In this document: positions 53,994-64,000 of the stretch, in pieces | Numbering within the stretch: position 1 is the stretch's first letter | Layout: each line of letters opens with the position of its first letter | Assembly (NCBI GenBank): GCA_947044405.1 | Contig: CAMRHE010000461.1 | Span: 1-64,000 of the forward strand | Source: Leptodactylus fallax | Lineage: Eukaryota > Chordata > Amphibia > Anura > Leptodactylidae | DNA: 64,000 nt | Reading direction: 5' to 3' | Position numbers and translations under genes: made by a program | The notes under the pieces: model-generated | Database searches by the model: none | What the model was told of the DNA's origin: nothing | What the model saw: the letters and a program-made list of their open reading frames with translations, nothing else

Positions 53994-54863
53994 CCCCTTC
54001 CTGCCACATTTTTTTATTTTCATTTTTACTTCCTGCCTTCCAAAAGTCATAACTTTTTTAAAAAATTTTTTTGATCACTCACCAGTTTCAAGATCTACTT
54101 TTTTTCAGGCTAAACTGTACTTTGTAAAAGTTTTAATTTTATTTTCTATAAGATGTATTGGGTAGCCAGAAAAAAAAATTAGAATTGGGTGAAATTTGAG
54201 AAAAACTCCATTTTCTTCTGGGTTTTGTTTTTACATTCACTGTGCAGACAAAATAACATGTTACCTATATTCTGCGGGTCTGCGCAATTATGATAATACC
54301 AAATTTATATAGTTTTGTTGCACCTGCTACGGCGTTCACTGTAAAGGGAAAAATATTTTTATAAATGTATAGTTTGGGAATTTTCTGATGCGGGATTTCT
54401 AATGCATTCATGTATTACTTTGTTTATTTATTTTTATTTGTGTGATAGGGAACGGGAAGTGATTTAAATTTTTAGTTCTTTTTAATTTTTAAAATTATTT
54501 TTTAACTTTTTGTTATTTTTTACTAGGGGTCTTGAACACATTTCAATGTATTATAAAGTGCATTCATTTCTATTACAGGCTGTCTAATGCAGCCTGTAAT
54601 AGAATCCTATTGAAAACAGGCCAGGGAGGCTTCAATAGGCTCCTGGCTGCCTAGGAAACAGTTCAACACCCTCACCCTCGGCCGGTGATCTGCCCCAAAA
54701 TGGTGGCGCCCATGTACATTGGAAAAGTAGTGCCTCGGTAGTGTTTGACTGTCCCATCAGCAGGGTTAAGGCCTGCAATCAGTACCCGCTTGTATAATAC
54801 ATCGGCCGCTTTATTTAAAGACCTGACATCCACTGTACCACTATGGGGGATGTCGGGAAAGGG
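53994..54863. mobile_element. 870-bp element with TTAA target duplication
   Basis: The ends CCCCTTCCTGCC and GTCGGGAAAGGG are short inverted repeats, each abutting TTAA (53990-53993, 54864-54867). The interior is AT-rich with a GCCTGTAATAGAATCCTATTG block and ends in a GC-rich segment (CTCGGCCGGTGATC). No transposase. A Kolobok-type or piggyBac-type origin fits the target. Confidence 0.72.
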
Positions 54864-54928
54864 TTAAGAAAATGAGATATTGCAGTATACACTATTTATG
54901 CTGTGATAACAGTAGTTTTTCTGTATTG

Positions 54929-55144
54929 AGGCAGAGACCCCATGGTGCGGAAACGCAGCTTTTTTTTGTTGCAGATTTTGCTGCATTTTTTTTGACAAAG
55001 AGTGGCTACAAAAGGAATGGGAAATATATAAGAAGCTCTTATACTTCTACATTCTGCTCAATCCACTCCTGGCTTTGACTCAATAAATGCAGCAAAATCT
55101 GCAACTAAAAAAAAGCTGAGTTTCTGCAATGTGGGGCCATAACC
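54929..55144. mobile_element. Fold-back MITE
   Basis: GGCAGAGACCCCATGGTGCG faces TGCAATGTGGGGCCATAACC, and TTGCAGATTTTGCTGCATTT faces AAATGCAGCAAAATCTGCAA. Related GC-rich pieces with GCAGAAAC-like phrases occur at 51620 and 62795. No target duplication was confirmed. Confidence 0.68.
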
Positions 55145-55149
55145 TAAGA

Positions 55150-56440
55150 AAATAAAATTTTGCACTATAGACTACAACACACTGTGTAATTCAGATTTTT
55201 TTTCTGGTTCCTCTCTGAGCTAGTTGGCGGAGAAGAGCTTTCATTCAGTAAAGAAAGAATCTGTTCTATAGCTGTCTTTCTCTCTCATTCAAAAAAAGCT
55301 CCTGGAATATACAGTACTAATATAGAGAAGTAAATGCATGTCAAGTGAGTAAAGTTCTTTGGTTGTGCTTCATCTCCAATATTAGAATAAAGCTGTATTT
55401 TCTTCTATTAGCTCCTGTTCTTCATGCTCACTCCTCCCCCACCATAGACTTGTATAGAAATGAGTTATGTTAATCATGTCACTTGCAGTCTTTCTCGATA
55501 TGGACAGAGGGATAACTATTTTAGCAGTAGAAGGGGGAGCAAGTAAACAGCCTGATAAGAGTAGAAAAGAGACATTTTATCTATATAAGAAATGTTCTAA
55601 AGTTTCTTATAATTGTTGAAACAGCAGTGCCAATTTAAGGCAGGAGTATAACATTCATGTTATAAAAGGGGCTGTAATGAATGGACAATAATTTACTATC
55701 AATTAGCATCATATTAAGCATCAAGTTCATTGCAATATAAATGCACACGTCACCGATGCAGGCATATTATACATTGCAAGTTGAGTATAATACATGTTCC
55801 AGATATCATGTTATTTGGAATTAGCAGGTCAAAATTAATGCCATCAAAGATACTCCATAACATGAGCTCAGTGTGTTTGGAATCATAGCTATCTAGGTAG
55901 CTTAAATATGTACTGCATAATTGAGTAATGTACGGTACATCCTTTGTAGTTTCTCAAATATACAGGATTGCAGCTCCACCATCTGTCTGATCTGTAAAAC
56001 TAATCCTATAAACACATCTTTATGATTCTTTTCTCAAAACATATTTTGTTCATTAACAAATCTGTATGTGGATTTATTTTTGCATGATGGGTATTATTGG
56101 CACTATTTTGGGCTCCATATAATTTATTGATTCACTTTTATTCATTTTTTGGATGGTATGAAAAGATACAATTCTGCCATTGTTCCTATTTTGCATCACT
56201 TTTTACGTGTGGTAGAACTAAGATTATACCATTACAATACTATTATGTTCGCTGATGGTAAAATACTTCAATTTTAATATAATAGTATGTCAATCTTCAA
56301 GCAGCATTTAACTCTAAACATGTCTGTATTTTAAATTCTTACTGGAGATTCCCAGGATGACCTAGTTTTATTAAATGCTTCCTACACATATTTTTCCTTG
56401 TTTTTTTTTTTTTGTTTTTTTTATAGCCTTAAAAATAGTA
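55150..56440. other. AT-rich stretch, nothing recognised
   Basis: No reading frame above 60 residues, no element ends and no RNA gene recognised. A T-run at 56393-56422 precedes the LTR. Confidence 0.5.
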
Positions 56441-56444
56441 TCAC

Positions 56445-57087
56445 TGTATGTCTTTGCCTGTTCGAGTCTCTACACACTGCAGCACAGGAGGTGTGTTCAG
56501 CTTGATTCCTTGCTTTAGGTTCTTGTTGCTCAGTCTGAACACTGTCCTAGTACTACTACTATGTAATTGTATTTCAGCCACACCCGTCTCCTGGAACCTG
56601 TTTCTTTCTGCTCCTCAAATAGTTAATCTTAGCCTTGCCTGTATGATTGACAGCCTGTCTACCAAATAAAGTCTGGGGCAGGTCCTGGACTTGCTATAAA
56701 CAGGTCATCAGCTCACACATGGTCGCTGGCTATTGTACTCTGTCCTGTGACTTTGTCCTTGCTAGCTCCCTACTTGCTCTACTGTATTATTTGGATCTCT
56801 GACCTTTGGTTTCCCTTGACTACTCCTTGGATTACGATTTGGTACTGCTTTGTCTCTCTGGCTGTGACCCTTGGCTTGCTGACTTAACTTCTGTGTTGTC
56901 TTGTCTTGTTCTGTGTGTCACTTATTCAGAGTAGGGATCGGTGCCAAGTTGTTCCTGTCATTAGGACACTGAGACAAGTAGGTAGGGACAGGGGCTGGGT
57001 CGACTTTAGGGCTCACTGTCTCTGTCTTTCCTTCTTCCCTTTTCAGAAGCAGCACTAGGGAATTGCACAACTGGCAATTCCCTTACA
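56445..57087 (+). repeat. Gypsy 5' LTR
   Basis: It starts TGTATGTCTTTGCCTG and ends CAATTCCCTTACA, the TG...CA form, and matches the solo LTR at 32089 over its length. A gag frame follows 45 bases downstream. The region after the LTR has no clear tRNA primer site. The left flank has no partner for a target duplication because the element is truncated. Confidence 0.85.
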
Positions 57088-57132
57088 GCCAGCCCAAAAT
57101 AAACTTCTGCCATTGCTTCCCTCCATATCAGC

Positions 57133-57805
57133 ATGGATCCTATTCAGGGCCTTGCAGCCAAGATGAAGGATTTGGCAGACCTGGTAGCTGAGCTAGCTAA
57201 ACAGGTTCAGAACCTTACTAATGCTGCTGCAGCATCACCTGCTGTTTCTTCCCTTCCCAGGGTTAAGATGTTACTCTCGGACCAAGAAAAATTTGAGACT
57301 TTCCGAGAGTCTTGTCGCCTGTATTTCCGGATTAATCCACATACATCCCAGGCCCAAATTATGGGAGTAGTTATATCCCTCTTACAGGGGAATTCACAAG
57401 CTTGGGCCCTTAAACTCCCTCCTGGGGCTGAGGAGTGGTCTGATTTTGAAAAATTTTTTAAGTGCCTGGGCTCTATCTATGCTGAGCCAGACCACATTGA
57501 GCTTGCGGAATCACAACTCCTCACCATGCGGCAGGGCAAACACTCTGCCGAGGAGTATTGCTCAGAGTTCTGCAAGTGCAGTGTAACTGCAGGTTGGTGT
57601 GAGACGGCCCTTAAGGTTCACTTTAAACAAGGCCTTTGTGATTGTGTTAAGGAAGTCTGGTTTGGTCACCCAGATCCCCCTACTCTTGAGCAGGCCATGA
57701 CTTTGGCCGTCCATATTGACCATGGGATCCGGGAAAATTTTAAAGAGAGAGTTGCTAAAGGTTGGGAACGCCCCTCTAGTCTTAACCCGAAACTATTGCA
57801 AATGC
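57133..57805 (+). pseudogene. Gypsy gag, truncated
   Basis: The frame starts MDPIQGLAAKMKDLADLV at the first ATG after the LTR. It has a heptad-like N-terminus, RVKMLLSDQEKFETFRESC, LKLPPGAEEWSDFEKFF and MRQGKHSAEEYCSEF, all typical of gypsy gag capsid regions. Homology stops at about 57805; the open frame to 57921 continues into the opposite-strand element and is not gag. No zinc knuckle or pol. Confidence 0.85.
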
Positions 57806-58228
57806 CAGTGAATAAAAAACGTTTAACGTTACTGGTACTCACCGCTGGAATCCAGTGGCCAGATGGAAGAAAGCCAGGCACAGTTAGATGTTGTAGAGTA
57901 GTAGTCCGGGGTGTGGCTTGAGGTGTAGATCGCAAGGGTAATACAGCAAGGAGTAGGAACAGTCTGGGAAAGACAGTTCAAAGGAGCTGGAGACTGGAAA
58001 CAAATCACAATAAATAGGCCCAAACAGGAAGCAAGATGGCTTCAAGTTGGCACACATCGGTCATCTTAGTTAAGGGCAAATCCTAGGATAACACAGCAGC
58101 CTCCAGTGGTGAGGAGTGGAAGTGTAATACAATAGTTCAGAGTGAGATAAACAGCAGCCACTGGTGGTAAATTAGAAAAATACACCAGGATCTCTGGATG
58201 TTGCTTGGCTCAGTTTTTCTGGATATCT

Positions 58229-58876
58229 TTAGTGAAATTCCTTAAGCCGTTGGGGAGCATTGATATTGGTGACAGCTTCCCATGAATTGTCCTCGGGGCC
58301 ATACCCCTTCCATTTTATTAGGTATTGTAGACGACTTCTGAAAATCCTAGAGTCCAGTATCTTTTCGACAGTGTAATGTTCTTGTCCATCCACTTTAACT
58401 GGACCGGGGGAAGGCAAGTTATGTTCAGGAAATGGATTTGGAATAACAGGTTTCAGAAGTGATACATGAAACACAGTATGCATCCTCATTGTCTTGGGAA
58501 TTTTTAAGCGAAAGGCTACTGCATTTACTTGTCCAATAACCTTGAAAGGCCTGATGAATTTTTGACCTAGTTTTGCTGAAGGTACATGAAGTTTCAAATT
58601 CTTCGTAGAAAGCCATACCTCATTTCCTACCTTGGAAGTTGAAGAAGGTCTGTGGGATTTATCTACTGTTTCCTTATATCTCTCCTGGGCAATCTTCAAT
58701 GTATCCCTTAACATCTCCAGATTCTGTTGAAGAGATTGAATTCTGTCATTGACTGCAGGAATAGGAGTGTCTCTGGGAAAATTAGGAAGGATACTTGGAT
58801 GGTAACACAAATTAGCAAAAAATGGTGTTTGTTTGGTGGAAGCATTCTGAGTATTATTGTATGAAAATTCAGCCAT
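58229..58876 (-). pseudogene. Gypsy C integrase C-terminus and chromodomain
   Basis: The 215-residue frame begins MAEFSYNNTQNAST (end of the core). It has VWLSTKNLKLHVPSAKLGQ (the GPY/F-type module) and VFHVSLLKPV, then the chromodomain YTVEKILDSRIFRSRLQYLI through KGYGPEDNSWEAV. The aromatic residues Y, W and W in place match methyl-lysine binding chromodomains, thought to steer integration. The frame is open to its natural end. Confidence 0.9.
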
Positions 58877-58921
58877 TGCAAGCTAATCTACCCAGTTATC
58901 TTGCAAGTGACAAATGTAACA

Positions 58922-60227
58922 TCAGAGATACTGATCCAAAGTTTGATTTGTGTGTTCAGTTTGACCATTTGATTGGGGGTGAAAATCAGATGACAAATTA
59001 ACATCAATGTCAAGTGTTTTGCAAAAATTCTTCCAAAATCTGGACGTAAATTGTACTCCGCGATTGTAGACAACTTCATCTGGTACTCCATGGAGTCGAA
59101 AGACCTCTTGGATGACAAGGTCAGCAGTCTCTTTGGCAGAAGGGAAACCAGAACATGGAATAAAGTGAGCTGCTTTTGTCAGTCGATCCACCACAACTAA
59201 GATGGCATTTTTTTCCTTTAGAGGCAGGCAACTCGACAATAAAGTCCATACATATAGACCCCCAAGGACAGGATGGGATTGAAAGTGGCTGCAGAAGTCC
59301 CACTGGTAAAGTACAAAGAGTTTTATTCATGGCACAGGTGTTACAAGAAGAAACATGTTTCTTCACATCCTCTTGATAATTAGGCCACCAAAAGAAGCGT
59401 GACAGAAGTTCTTTTGTCTTCTGAATGCCCTTGTGACCTGCTAGCTTGGAGTCATGAATAAACTTTAATACTCTTAGTCGTACACTCTCTGGCACATAAA
59501 TGTAGTGTTTAAGAGTCCATACTCTATTTTGAAACGTAAGAGAGATATCATCTGGTGGATTCAGAAGAACTGGATCAGTCTCATGTGCCTCCCTTATCTC
59601 TTCCAGCAGATCCTTGTTGGTAATGACCCCCACAAAATTGGATTCCGACAGAATGGTAGTTGGCGGTGCAGGTGGAGAGGAGTCATTTGAGAACAGTCTT
59701 GGTAAGGCATCAGCTTTTCCATTTTGGGAGCCAGGTCTATAAGAGATCACAAAATTAAATCGATTAAGAAACAGACTCCACCAAGCTTGACGGGGGGATA
59801 AACATTTAGCAGATCTGATGAACTCTAAATTACAATGGTCAGTTAACACCACTATCTGCTGTGCTGCTCCTTCCAAATGATGCCGCCACTCTTGAAAAGC
59901 AGCAACGAAGGGCAAAAGCTCCTTGTTTCCTATATCATAATTCTTTTCTGAGGAGGTTAATTTTCGAGAAAAATAAGCACAAGGATGTAGCAAGTCTTTT
60001 TCTCCAGTTCTTTGTGATAGAATAGCCCCTATTGCGCAGTCAGAAGCATCAACTTCAACGATAAAGCCATGTTCAGGGTCAGGATGAATCAGTATAGGAG
60101 CTGTGGTAAATTTTGTCTTTAGACAAAGGAAGGCATAAATATACCAAATAAATGGTATTCTCTTCCTTGTTAATTGAGTAATTGATGCAATTATAGCTGA
60201 AAAATTTTTGATTGTAGAAATTAGCAA
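58922..60227 (-). pseudogene. Gypsy C RNase H and integrase core
   Basis: The 368-residue frame carries VEVDASDCAIGAILSQR and NKELLPFVAAFQEWRHHLEG of RNase H, a linker with RPGSQNGKADALPRL, the HHCC finger (HDSKLAGHKG ... CNTCAMN) and CMDFIVELP with the first catalytic D of integrase. The core continues in the frame 59239-58922 after a frameshift at about 59150. Its second catalytic position reads VYNRGVQF, so the aspartate is replaced by asparagine. Confidence 0.88.
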
Positions 60228-60229
60228 AT

Positions 60230-61600
60230 TCTACAAAACGCTGAACCTATTTTACATTCCTTGGGGTTGGCCAGTCCATTATTGCTTGAATCTTGCTGGA
60301 GTCCATATGCAGTCCTTCAGCAGAAATTACATAACCCAAGACCCAAGAACTGAATTTCTGTTTGATGAAATTCACATTTCTCCAATTTAATATAGAGTTG
60401 ATGAGGCTGTAGACGCTGTGGCACAACTCTGACATGGTTTTGGTGTTCTTCTTCAGAATTAGAGAAGATTAGTATATCAAACACCGAAAAGTATAGTCCT
60501 AAATATTAATGCCTAACAAACCACATAATAATCAGGACACCAAAAAATAAGGTTTAAAGAGACCTCACATATAGAAAAATAACACTGTTTATTTATATGA
60601 AATACAATAAATATATCAACAAAGAAAATATACAAACAAGTACGCAGATGGTAAAAGCGTATATGGTACCAATAAACCCTCCTCCCAAGGGAAAGCTGAT
60701 GAACGATAATAGTCAAAAAATTAGATATAATGAAACAATTGATTAACAATAATAACTATGTATCAAATATACAATTGTTCCAATAATCAACATATAATAA
60801 ACACTGCCATGTTATGTAATATTATCAGATCCCATATATCTAAAGATCAATGTTATAACCAATAATCAGCATGTGATAAAATACTGCTATGTTGTATTAT
60901 ATTATCAGATCCCATATATCTAAGGGTCACAATTATAGCCAAGGTATAATTACGTAAATCAAAAATAATGAGAGTAGATATATATAGCTCAACTAATTAG
61001 AATAGAAGGCGAAACCACAGACCTAATCCCAACTATAGCTAAAGTGAATATACATGATATGGGACCAAAAAAGTATATCACTATAAATTTACATACCAGT
61101 AGTCATGATGGCATAGGAACAATAGCACCAGCATAAAAGACCCAACAGGGAGGAAAGAGCACTGTTCCCGACGCGTGTTTCGCAACCAAATAAACATTGT
61201 TATTTTTCTATATGTGAGGTCTCTTTAAACCTTATTTTTTGGTGTTAAGATTAGTATATCATCCAGATAAATGACTACAAACTGATCTATCAGATCTTTG
61301 AAAATGTCGTTAATGAAATGCTGAAAGGTTGCGGGTGCAATATCCATAACGTGATCTGAATGCTGTTTTCCATTCATCACCAGGTCTTACACGCACCAAG
61401 TTATAGGCACCATGTAGGTCTACAGTAGTTTGGTAAACATCTTGCATAACGGACTCTATCCAGCAACTCAGGTATAGGAGGAAGAGGGTAACAGTTCCTT
61501 ATTGTTATTTTGTTTAGTTTTCTATAATCAACACAAGGCCTCAAGGTACCATCTTTCTTTTTAACAAAAAATATTGGTGCACCTGCTGGTGAAGTGGATG
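60230..61600 (-). pseudogene. Gypsy C reverse transcriptase, split by insertion
   Basis: The fingers lie at 61.6-61.4 kb ([19 protein letters not shown]). YLDD is readable at about 61253-61266. The thumb follows after the insertion near 60.4-60.25 kb ([12 protein letters not shown]). The insertion at 60480-61246 starts within a few bases of YLDD. Several frame breaks. Confidence 0.82.
60480..61246. mobile_element. 767-bp insertion with 15-bp target duplication, class unknown
   Basis: AAGATTAGTATATCA flanks it exactly on both sides (60465-60479, 61247-61261). The termini are AACACC and GGTGTT. A 54-base terminal block on the right (AACATTGTTATTTTTCTATA ...) is mirrored at 60537-60590, 57 bases inside the left end. 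Two direct units of about 79 bases start at 60782 and 60861. GCGAAACACGCGTCGGG lies on the minus strand near 61170. No coding capacity. The 15-base duplication is unlike hAT, Tc1, Harbinger or gypsy and more like target-primed retroelements. Confidence 0.8.
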
Positions 61601-62045
61601 GGCGAATAAATCCTTTAGCTGAATTTTCATCTATGTATTCTTTAAGTGCTTTCAGTTCAGGCTCTGACAATGGATATATGCTTCCAAAAGGTATAGCTGC
61701 CCCTGGCAACAGTTCAAAGGGACAGTCATAAGGTCGGTGTGGGGGCAAATTGTCAGCATTCTTTTTATCACAAACATCAGCAAGTTCTTTATACATAGAC
61801 GGCAGTTTAGGGGATGTTTCAAGGTCCTCGGTACCGTATGCATGAACTGGTGGCACTGGTTCAGAAAAAACTGATTCATCCTCGGATAGATCAGGATCCG
61901 CTATAACCGCCACTGACTTCTGTCGACGACTTGGACAATTACTGAGAAAGTGATCAGGTTTACCACAGTAGAAGCATTGATTTTCCCGCAGTCTGCGTTC
62001 CCTTCTATCAGCACTTTCACGTTTTTGTATACTGTCAATCTGCAT
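61401..62045 (-). pseudogene. Gypsy C gag zinc knuckle joined to reverse transcriptase start
   Basis: The 214-residue frame has [23 protein letters not shown]..., an intact C-x2-C-x4-H-x4-C zinc knuckle. A short acidic linker ([11 protein letters not shown]) follows and then, without a protease, [17 protein letters not shown] and the fingers of the reverse transcriptase. The expected D-S/T-G protease of roughly 100 residues is absent, so a deletion has kept the frame open. Confidence 0.87.
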
Positions 62046-62078
62046 AGGTTCAGCATCAACTTCAGAGTGCTTCTTAGT

Positions 62079-62735
62079 TTAAGAGTCTCTGGAGGTGGAA
62101 GGTGGAACAAATAAGTACCGATTATTACGAAGCCAGGTAGAACTCCACTTTTCTTGCCTCCGCTCAGACAGTCGAGTATCAATACGAACACAATGATGTA
62201 CAAAATCATCAAAATTTGTGGGAGTATCAGCACATGTTAATTCATCTTTAAGTGCATTAGAGAGTCCACTCTTGAAAAATGTTAATTTTGCAGCATTATT
62301 CCATTCAGTGTCAATGACCCACCTTCTGAATTCTGTGGCATATTCAGCAACTGAATGTCTGCCCTGACGTAGAGCCAATAATGTTGCTTCAGCTGTTGCA
62401 CATCGGTTAGGATCATCAAATAACTGGCTCATAGCTGCAAAAAAGGCTTCTAAATCATCAAAACGTGCATCATTGGTCTCAATAAGGGGATTAACCCAGG
62501 CTACAGCCTTATGTGTCAGAAGCATAATAATACACAGCACCTTAGATCTGTCAGTGAGGAAGTGAGAAGGGTATGCCCCAAAATATAACTTGCATTGATT
62601 AATAAATCCACGGTATTTATCGCGGTCCCCACCAAACCTGAAAGGTGGAAGAGGCAAGGTGGATGCAGTAGCTGGAACCACAGCCCAGTTTTGAAGTTCC
62701 CTTACATTTACGTTTTTTTGCGCAGCGCATTTCAC
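62079..62735 (-). pseudogene. Gypsy C gag capsid region
   Basis: The 218-residue frame has PFRFGGDRDKYRGFINQCKL, ARFDDLEAFFAAMSQLFDDP, LLALRQGRHSVAEYATEFRR and LSNALKDELTCAD, the conserved capsid blocks of gypsy gag. The start is the first ATG, but the true N-terminus may be lost at the boundary with other repeats at about 62745. A stop and frame change separate it from the zinc knuckle. Confidence 0.87.
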
Positions 62736-62740
62736 TGAGG

Positions 62741-64000
62741 ACTTTCTGCTTCAATTTTACCAATAGGGAAACTGCTAGCATTTCTGTAGGCATAACTGAC
62801 ATGTTGCGATTTCCAAAAACGCTATGTTTTTGGAAATCTCAGCATTTCCGCAGCAGGTATTTTTCTGCAATGTGTGGATGGGATTCGCCAGAATATTATC
62901 CATTTTGCAGGGACTTTAAAACGTTGCGGTTACGCCACATAGGGCCCCGGCCTAAATACCATTATTGCCATATTTTCACCTTGGTGTTTTTGATCAGTGT
63001 TTCCAGTTTTTTTAAGGCATTTTTTTCCCTTATAATTATGTAGATAGGAAAATGTCAAAAAATGACAAATTAAGCACATCATACATAAAAAAGGTAAAAA
63101 TGCCATCAGATGAAACAACACTATATATGTGAGGTTAGTCACAATTTCTTATTGAATATTCAGTAATATCTGGTCACAGGTTTATATTGTTCCCCTGTGG
63201 ATCTTGCACACTTGACACGTTTTCCAATGGCCAAAAAACACTTTATAATGCTCGGCAGTTGTTAACTTATAATGCTACCCAGTGACCCACAAACATAATG
63301 CTCTCCTGAGAGGCCCACATATCTTGTAATGGTTCCCATGGCAACTGAAACACATCATAAGTCTGTCCTTAGTGACCCCCACACACTTTAGAATGCTCTC
63401 CTTGGTGGCCTCCACTAGAAATGTGTTAATCATTTCAATACAAGTCGTATTCGACCCAAATATTCCAAATTGTTTGGTTGTGAATGAAACTGAATAATTT
63501 GCGATTCATCTTGGCTAAAGTGGTTGCTGTAACATGTATTGCAGAGTGAAAATACAGAGGAGACAAGTGTCGTGTTGTGTGATATTATGGCATCACTTGT
63601 CAGTCTTTCAGCCAATAATAAATGGTGGGTGGAGACATTATAGTGCAGATGTCACACACAGAATATAATGCTCTTTGCAAATAGAAGAGCCATTTTGTGA
63701 TACTCAAGCATTGGGACTGACATGTTATTCATCACTGCATGATTCAAAGTAATTGCTCCATTTTATACTGGAAAACAACAGCACAGTTGCAATAGAACTA
63801 CAGAATAACAGAAGGAGGAGAAGTAAAATGAAGTTTTGGTAGATTTAATCAATTACAGGCAGCAAGCAGTGGAGGGAGGGAGGGAGAATTTCTGCACTGT
63901 CCTATGTGAGACTGACTGCACAGAAGTCAACAGACAATGGACAGTTAACAAAATTAGATTATTGGCAACAAAAGGGTTAAGTTTTTGTTTTTTTTGTTTG
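62741..64000. other. Unassigned stretch with repeat pieces
   Basis: At 62795-62956 a GC-rich piece with a GATTTCCAAAAACGC hairpin and GCCACATAGGGCCCCGGCCT belongs to the MITE family of 54929. Around 63416-63515 CCCAAATATTCCAAATTGTT matches 43860-43890. Close to the right edge ATTAGATTATTGGCAACAAA matches 46900. These suggest diverged repeats; no gene is seen. Confidence 0.45.

Larger units (their letters stand above)
57815..62740 (-). mobile_element. Ty3/gypsy element C (chromovirus-type), minus
   Basis: The order on the minus strand is gag (62.74-62.08 kb), zinc knuckle and RT start (62.05-61.40 kb), RT core split by an insertion, RNase H and integrase finger (60.23-59.12 kb), integrase core (59.24-58.92 kb), integrase C-terminus with chromodomain (58.88-58.23 kb), then about 400 bases of UTR or LTR. 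The chromodomain places it in the chromovirus branch. It differs from elements A and B. The protease region is missing. Confidence 0.9.

Noticed and set aside
1..64000. Host protein-coding genes, tRNA, rRNA or snRNA
   Set aside because: I looked for domain-like frames outside repeats and for obvious RNA gene cores and saw none; short spliced exons cannot be excluded without transcript data.

Overview
The window looks like intergenic nuclear DNA from a vertebrate with a large, transposon-rich genome, most probably a frog or toad. The grounds are its mixture of element types: Tc1/mariner, hAT, Harbinger-like and TTAA-target inverted-repeat elements, L1 of the amphibian/fish (Tx1-like) kind, L2/CR1-group LINEs, Neptune-like Penelope elements with GIY-YIG endonuclease, and chromodomain Ty3/gypsy elements. 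I see no host protein-coding gene, rRNA, tRNA or CRISPR array. Nearly every long reading frame is a piece of a transposon or a by-product of a tandem repeat. Species assignment is inference.

Layout. 0-8 kb: a hAT-like end, two minisatellites, a Harbinger-like MITE, two Tc1 fragments and a 158-bp hAT MITE. 8-11 kb: a possible LTR, a 5'-truncated L2-type LINE with its 3' tail, and an older decayed LINE. 11.4-16.4 kb: a composite repeat (L1 ORF2 piece plus a non-L1 tail) on the minus strand, split by a Tc1-type MITE that is itself split by a 2.46-kb hAT derivative carrying a minisatellite. 16.7-19.7 kb: fold-back elements, a 169-bp Penelope mini-insertion and a Penelope reverse transcriptase pseudogene. 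19.7-25.9 kb: a nearly full-length but decayed L1 (minus), interrupted by a second Tc1-type MITE and a hAT fold-back element with a 43/49-bp minisatellite. 25.9-29.3 kb: a plus-strand L1 piece joined to the same non-L1 tail as at 11.4-15.6 kb, so the two composites form a large diverged inverted pair.

29.5-37.1 kb: two related Ty3/gypsy elements, both on the minus strand. The first holds an opposite-strand solo LTR with a GGAGG target duplication and a striking pair of adjacent palindromes. The second holds a 1,625-bp Tc1 with perfect boundaries and a transposase broken by one frameshift. 38-42 kb: GC-rich MITEs, two head-to-head Penelope ends, a repeat of unknown class, and an L1 with ORF1 apparently fused to ORF2. 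42-49 kb: a long imperfect tandem array, a second copy of the unknown repeat, a second L2, a decayed Tc1 and CTAT microsatellites. 49.4-50.9 kb: a 5'-truncated L1 with poly(A) and target duplication. 51.5-55 kb: a satellite-like duplication, a third copy of the unknown repeat and two MITEs. 56.4-62.7 kb: an LTR plus gag, then an opposite-strand chromodomain gypsy element split just after its reverse transcriptase active site by an unusual 767-bp insertion.

These parts do not work together as a pathway. The window is a record of insertions, and their order can be read from what interrupts what. I found no convincing new biological system. The structures most worth checking are the double palindrome at 31.4-31.7 kb, the paired composite repeats, the 767-bp insertion at 60.5 kb, the fold-back minisatellite at 22.6-23.5 kb, and repeated hammerhead-like hairpin motifs in Penelope and related repeats. 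Similarity statements are by eye; no alignment or database search was run.
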